Shown: positions 60,601 through 64,000 of the stretch, one piece after another
How the letters are laid out: each line of letters opens with the position of its first letter
Numbering within the stretch: position 1 is the first letter of the stretch
Assembly: GCA_003971905.1 (NCBI GenBank)
Contig: RSEE01000037.1
Location: 434,001-498,000 of the forward strand
Reading direction: 5' to 3'
Origin: Moniliella sp. 'wahieum'
Lineage: Eukaryota; Basidiomycota; Moniliellomycetes; Moniliellales; Moniliellaceae
Length of the DNA stretch: 64,000 nucleotides
Translations under genes and position numbers: made by a program
The notes under the pieces: model-generated
Database searches by the model: none
Told to the model about the DNA's origin: nothing
What the model saw: only the letters and a program-made list of their open reading frames with translations

Positions 60601-63319
60601 CCGGTCCGCTGGCGCGGCTCAAGAGTGAGGTGGAAACCAGTTCGGTCGAAGGGTCGACGGACGTGCCGAGTCCGATGGAGGAGGACGTGGAGGGGTCAGG
60701 GCTACCCAGTCGGGGGCACCGGTACCGGGACCCGCACTGGATGCGCGGGCGGGCGAGGGGGAGGGGCCACGTGCGTCGTCCCCGCTAGCAAGGATGAAGG
60801 AAGTGGACCAACACGATTTGCTAGCTACCTTGACCCCGGCGCAATTTGAAGCGCGGATTGCCGTTTGGCACTTTCTCAACACGTGTGGTCATCTCTTGCA
60901 CCTATCCAACTTTTGGTTGGATGATTTGGAAGCCGCATTGTGCTTTGGTGTGCCCGACGCAGCTTCTTCCTCTGCCTCGACGAGCGAGACGGAACCAGCG
61001 TGTCGGCCGCGCCAGATCCCTCCGCTGTTGATTGAGATCCACGCCTGCCTGCTCAACTGCCTCATTCGCGATCGAGGTCGGCTGGGGAAGCGGGTAGCGA
61101 GCAGTGCCAAGGCTGCGGCACAAGCGGCTGCCCACGCCGCCGCCAACAGTCTCCATCCCCACCCCTCTGCTGCCCAGTCAACTTCGCCTTCGGGCGAGCC
61201 GACCCCTGACCCGTCCACGCCCCCGCGCCGAAGAGCTAAGCGGCGCCCGCGCCACCAGTCCGAAGCGACCGAGGAGGAAGAGGCTGACCAGCTCGTCTCG
61301 GACGAGGAGCCTGAAGAAGAAGGCGAACGGCAAGGCGAACGGTAAGGCGAAAGGGCAGGGGAAAGGTAAAGGCAAGGGCAAGGGGACGGACAAGGAGGTG
61401 GAGGAGAGGAAGAGGAGGACAACGATAATGACCACGACGAGAACGACGACGACGACGATGACGATTCGTCTCCTTCGTCGGAGGAGGACGAGCAAGAGGA
61501 CGAAGAGGAAGACGAAGAGGAGGAGGAGGAAGATGCGTTGGCCAAGTTATGGGAGGCGGCACATACACTTGCTGCGCCGCTCGGTCGACCGTGGGACACG
61601 TCGCAGCTCACTTACCACTCGGCCCGATCGGGATGGCTGCATGCGCTACTCGATTGCCTCGCTACCTATCGCCCGTCGGACCGGCGGCGCGTACGACGAA
61701 ACGGAGCAGCACACTTCCTGGGAAGAAATCCTTTCGGTGTTGACGCTAGGCGTGGATGGCGAGACGGATGCAGGGCGATTGACCGCGCGCTTGACGGCGC
61801 TGGAACCGGCGGTTCCCGTACCTGCGCCACCCCCTTCGCCGCCCCCTGCGCCACGGGGCAAAGCAGGGCGCGGTGCGCGCGGCGGCCGCGCCGGCCGAAA
61901 CACCAAAGCCAGTACGAGCACCAAGGCACCGCCCCAACCCGCTCCTACACCTGCCTTGCCATTAAGTGTGTACTTGACCGAACGGTACTTGTGCCTCAGT
62001 GCTGAGCAGCGCTTGGCCTTGCTCGCGTGGCTGGTCGAGTTGGCCGTGTGTACGCGCTCCATTCGGCAGTTCTTTGAGGACTGCGAAAACCATCTTACCC
62101 ACCTGCGCAAAGTCAAGGGCGAAATCAGTCGACGGCGCAAGGGGGCAACGAACGGCGGAGCGAACTGGAAGCGCTAGCCCGCGCACAAAGTCAGGCGGAC
62201 AAACTGGCTGTGTCTACCGCTACCCCACCCGCGCTCGCTGGTCCAGGACCGGAGACGGGGACAGCGGCCAACACGCCCGTTGGGTCGGACGACGAGTCGG
62301 ACGACGGCAAGGAAGAAGGAGCGCTGCCTCCTGCCTCTGGGCCGGACCCGACGAGCAAAGCGGACCAACGGGACGAGGAAGCGAAGAGCAAAGCCGCCCA
62401 GTGGGCCGCAGAGGAGAAGCGTAAGTTGGCAGCGGAATGGGCCGAGCTGGAACGGGAAGACAATACGGCGAGTCAGGCGTGGCGACGATCGGAGCATGCG
62501 GCACGACAAACGCCATTGGGCTACGACCGCTTCCACAATGCCTACTGGTGGTTTGATGGCGTCGCGTCCGACCCGCCGCGCGGGTACGGGCGGGACTTGA
62601 CCGCGCTGGGGTATGGCCAGGCCGACGCGGATGCCAATGCCGGTGCCGGTGCAGGGGGGATCGGTCAGAGGGCGAGTCGGACGCCGAGTCGGAGAGCTCG
62701 GGGCGCAGCGACGAGCAGCAGGAGCAAGAGCAAGAGCAGAGGAGGTGCAGGCGGACCAGCTGTGTGGGGTGGGACGACTGTACGTGCAAGGCGCGCCGGT
62801 GGAGGCGATTGAAGGCATGAAAAGTTGGGCGGACCATGCGCTGCGATGGGACGAGGTGCAGACGCGGTTGCAAGCCGAATCGGGTCCGCTGGGCCGCCTG
62901 CCGCCCGGCCAATGGGCCGCGTACACGACGCCGCACCAGGTGGACGAACTGATTGCGTGGTTGCGCGTCAAGGGGGTGCGGGAGAATGCGCTCAAGGCGC
63001 AACTGATGCGGTTCAAGCCTCTGATTGAAGCGTCCATGACGCGGCGCGCGCAGATGCTTTCCTTTGCCGCCCAGCATGCCAACCCGAACCCGTCCGCGTC
63101 GACGGGCGCAGCCGAGGAGCGGCAAGGGCAGGACAAGAACCAGCGCAAGACGCGAGCTCCAGCTGCCGCTACGACGGCTTCGGCGCGCCGGTTGGCCGCG
63201 GGGGCGTCGCCGTACGCACCGCCGGACGAGCAGGCGATCAGGGCGCTCCAGAAGCTGTATCCCGTGGCGCGGGGGCGCGCCTGTGGCGCTACCGCAATGT
63301 GCGCCATGCTGAAAAGTAG
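57643..63319 (+). CDS. ITC1: ISWI chromatin-remodelling subunit, Itc1/ACF1 type (WAC-DDT-WHIM)
   Basis: The start at 57643 gives MPSEQPPPPAAPARGGWMYY and a long Pro-rich N-terminus. A WAC domain begins VPVYFLPQTGEIFSDYE (58120-58178) and, after a 230-nt intron (58179-58408), continues HYTERRLFYRQPIFMDRITG and ALARLHAHFPAPLKLPVLRS. Next come EQHAARIKSVFPPRALLRKQ (about 58820) and IMEVRAKQLSRDPRSWSPAL (about 59240). The DDT domain is at 60830-61080 (LTPAQFEARIAVWHFLNTCG, NFWLDDLEAALCFG, LLIEIHACLLNCLIRDRG). An acidic/basic low-complexity stretch (61270-61530) precedes WHIM motifs: LSAEQRLALLAWLVELAV (about 61995), QTPLGYDRFHNAYWWFDG (about 62510) and LCGVGRLYVQGAP (about 62755). TTPHQVDELIAWLRVKGVRE and the end LWRYRNVRHAEK-TAG follow. 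In yeast Itc1 pairs with Isw2 ATPase in the nucleus to space nucleosomes and repress genes. About a dozen indel-like frame changes. Confidence 0.85.
58179..58408 (+). other. intron inside the WAC domain of the ITC1-type gene
   Basis: Donor GTACGT after ...FSDYGA-type codons (GACTATGA) and acceptor CATCGCAG before ACACTACACCG join to FSDYEHYTERR, matching the WAC domain. The intron contains GGCTT and GCCTC tandem repeats (58242-58290) and a T-rich segment. Confidence 0.85.
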
Positions 63320-63831
63320 GCCAACCGATCCTTCCGAAGCAGCCAGTGCGATCCGCTGGCCCCTCGCCAGTCTGTCTGTCTGCGTCGCACCAGGTACTAC
63401 TAGTAGGAGTAGGAGTAGGAGTAGGAGTAGGAGTAGGAGTAGGAGTAGGAGTAGGAGTAGAGTAGGAGTAGGTAGGAGTAGGAGTAGGAGTAGGAGTAGG
63501 AGTAGGAGTAGGAGTAGCCACCGCACAGGTTATACGTCCCCCACCAGCGGGTGCGAGCGGGCGTGGGAGGACGCAACAAAGGCACGGGGGCAGCATGAAA
63601 ATACTAGGGTTGGCGCGGGTGGTGGGTGATTCTCATCGGAGGGGCAGCTGAGCCCGTGGGCGCAAGGGCAGTGTCCACGTGCTCGGCTATGCGCGGGCAG
63701 CAAGGGCGGCGGCGTTGGGGAGGAGATGGGGTGAGGCGTGCGGATCTGGTAGCGTGCCTCGTCCCAACTCCACCTTGCTTCGGCTGGCCCTCGCTTCGAA
63801 CCGCATCGCGCGTGCTGGCTAGTTGGCTGCC
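63320..63831. other. intergenic region with hexamer array
   Basis: Separates the ITC1-type gene from the last gene. Its main content is the GGAGTA array; an open frame through the array encodes only Ser-Arg repeats and is probably not translated. Confidence 0.5.
63401..63517 (+). repeat. (GGAGTA)n hexanucleotide array
   Basis: About 19 copies of GGAGTA, interrupted near 63459-63476 by units of irregular length. Lies 80 bp after the inferred stop of the ITC1-type gene. Confidence 0.95.
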
Positions 63832-64000
63832 ATGCGTCTGCGTCGAGCCTCCTCGCTGTTGCCGCCGCTGCTGCTGCCGTCGCCACGCTCGCCCGGGCGC
63901 AGGACACGGGCATCCCCTCGGACGCCAGCGCCCAGTGCCAGAGCTACATCAACGTGTTCAACCACAACTCGGACTTTAGCCAGTGCACCGACCCCCTCCT
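63832..64000 (+). CDS. 5' end of a secreted protein gene (partial)
   Basis: The ATG at 63832 reads MRLRRASSLL. A one- or two-base indel then restores an Ala/Val/Leu signal peptide (AAAAVATLARAQ), followed by the mature-looking ASAQCQSYINVFNHNSDFSQ with CTDPLL at the window edge. The pattern of a signal peptide then Cys-x(13-15)-Cys with FS-x-C resembles small secreted or cell-surface fungal proteins. No family assigned because only about 55 residues are visible. Confidence 0.5.
   Translation, partial: MRLRRASSLLPPLLLPSPRSPGRRTRASPRTPAPSARATSTCSTTTRTLASAPTPS

Noticed and set aside
61178-61611. Minus-strand frames with Ser/Val/Ile runs
   Set aside because: Shadow of the acidic low-complexity part of the ITC1-type gene.
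63320-63629. Ser-Arg repeat C-terminus on the ITC1-type protein
   Set aside because: Another frame ends the conserved sequence as LWRYRNVRHAEK with TAG at 63317-63319, which fits the family better; the SR run is the hexamer array read through.

Overview
The window looks like a piece of a GC-rich, intron-poor fungal nuclear genome, most likely a basidiomycete. The evidence is the gene set: a class IV (Chs3-type) chitin synthase, the ribosome-assembly factor NSA2, a Doa1/PLAA-type ubiquitin adaptor, GCN20, a MID1 calcium-channel subunit, an Itc1/ACF1-type ISWI subunit, an MTC1-like protein and GAPDH. Genes have short introns with GTNNGT donors, TACTAAC-like branch sites and CAG/TAG acceptors, and one tRNA gene carries a nuclear-type intron. 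Nothing prokaryotic, viral or transposon-derived was recognised. I cannot name the genus.

Layout. 1-10 kb: the 3' part of an unrecognised gene, tRNA-Gln(CUG), NSA2, an F-box protein gene (minus strand) that shares a 244-bp divergent promoter region with DOA1, and a conserved fungal multi-pass membrane protein. 11-25 kb: class IV chitin synthase (minus), then a large class-3 (diacylglycerol-type) lipase and an MTC1-like gene (both plus). 25-35 kb: an unrecognised low-complexity gene, a Gfo/Idh-type oxidoreductase and GCN20 (all minus), and a small probable membrane protein (plus). 35.4-38.7 kb: a gene-free stretch full of short repeated words. 38.7-46 kb: a multi-pass membrane protein preceded by a (TCCCA)n array, then two almost identical, divergently transcribed GAPDH genes forming an inverted repeat with arms of about 1.27 kb around a 1.6-kb spacer. 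46-64 kb: a coiled-coil protein, MID1, a protein ending in a CaaX box, another coiled-coil protein, the Itc1-type gene, and the first codons of a secreted protein running off the end.

Almost every conserved gene, GAPDH included, can only be read end to end by hopping between frames every few hundred bases, with conserved protein sequence continuing on both sides. In the stretches compared by eye, the two GAPDH arms differ by small insertions and deletions and by no substitutions. The simplest reading is an assembly with uncorrected indels, mostly deletions. I therefore annotate these loci as genes rather than pseudogenes and give outer limits only. NSA2 is the one long conserved gene that reads intact.

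Intergenic DNA has its own character. A TCAAGCTTGAAGCTTGA-type word recurs in at least nine places from 10.9 to 43.4 kb, always outside the genes I annotate. Other word families (TGAGATCTGA, GGTTAC, ATCATCG) and pentamer, hexamer and octamer arrays are also confined mostly to gene-free DNA.
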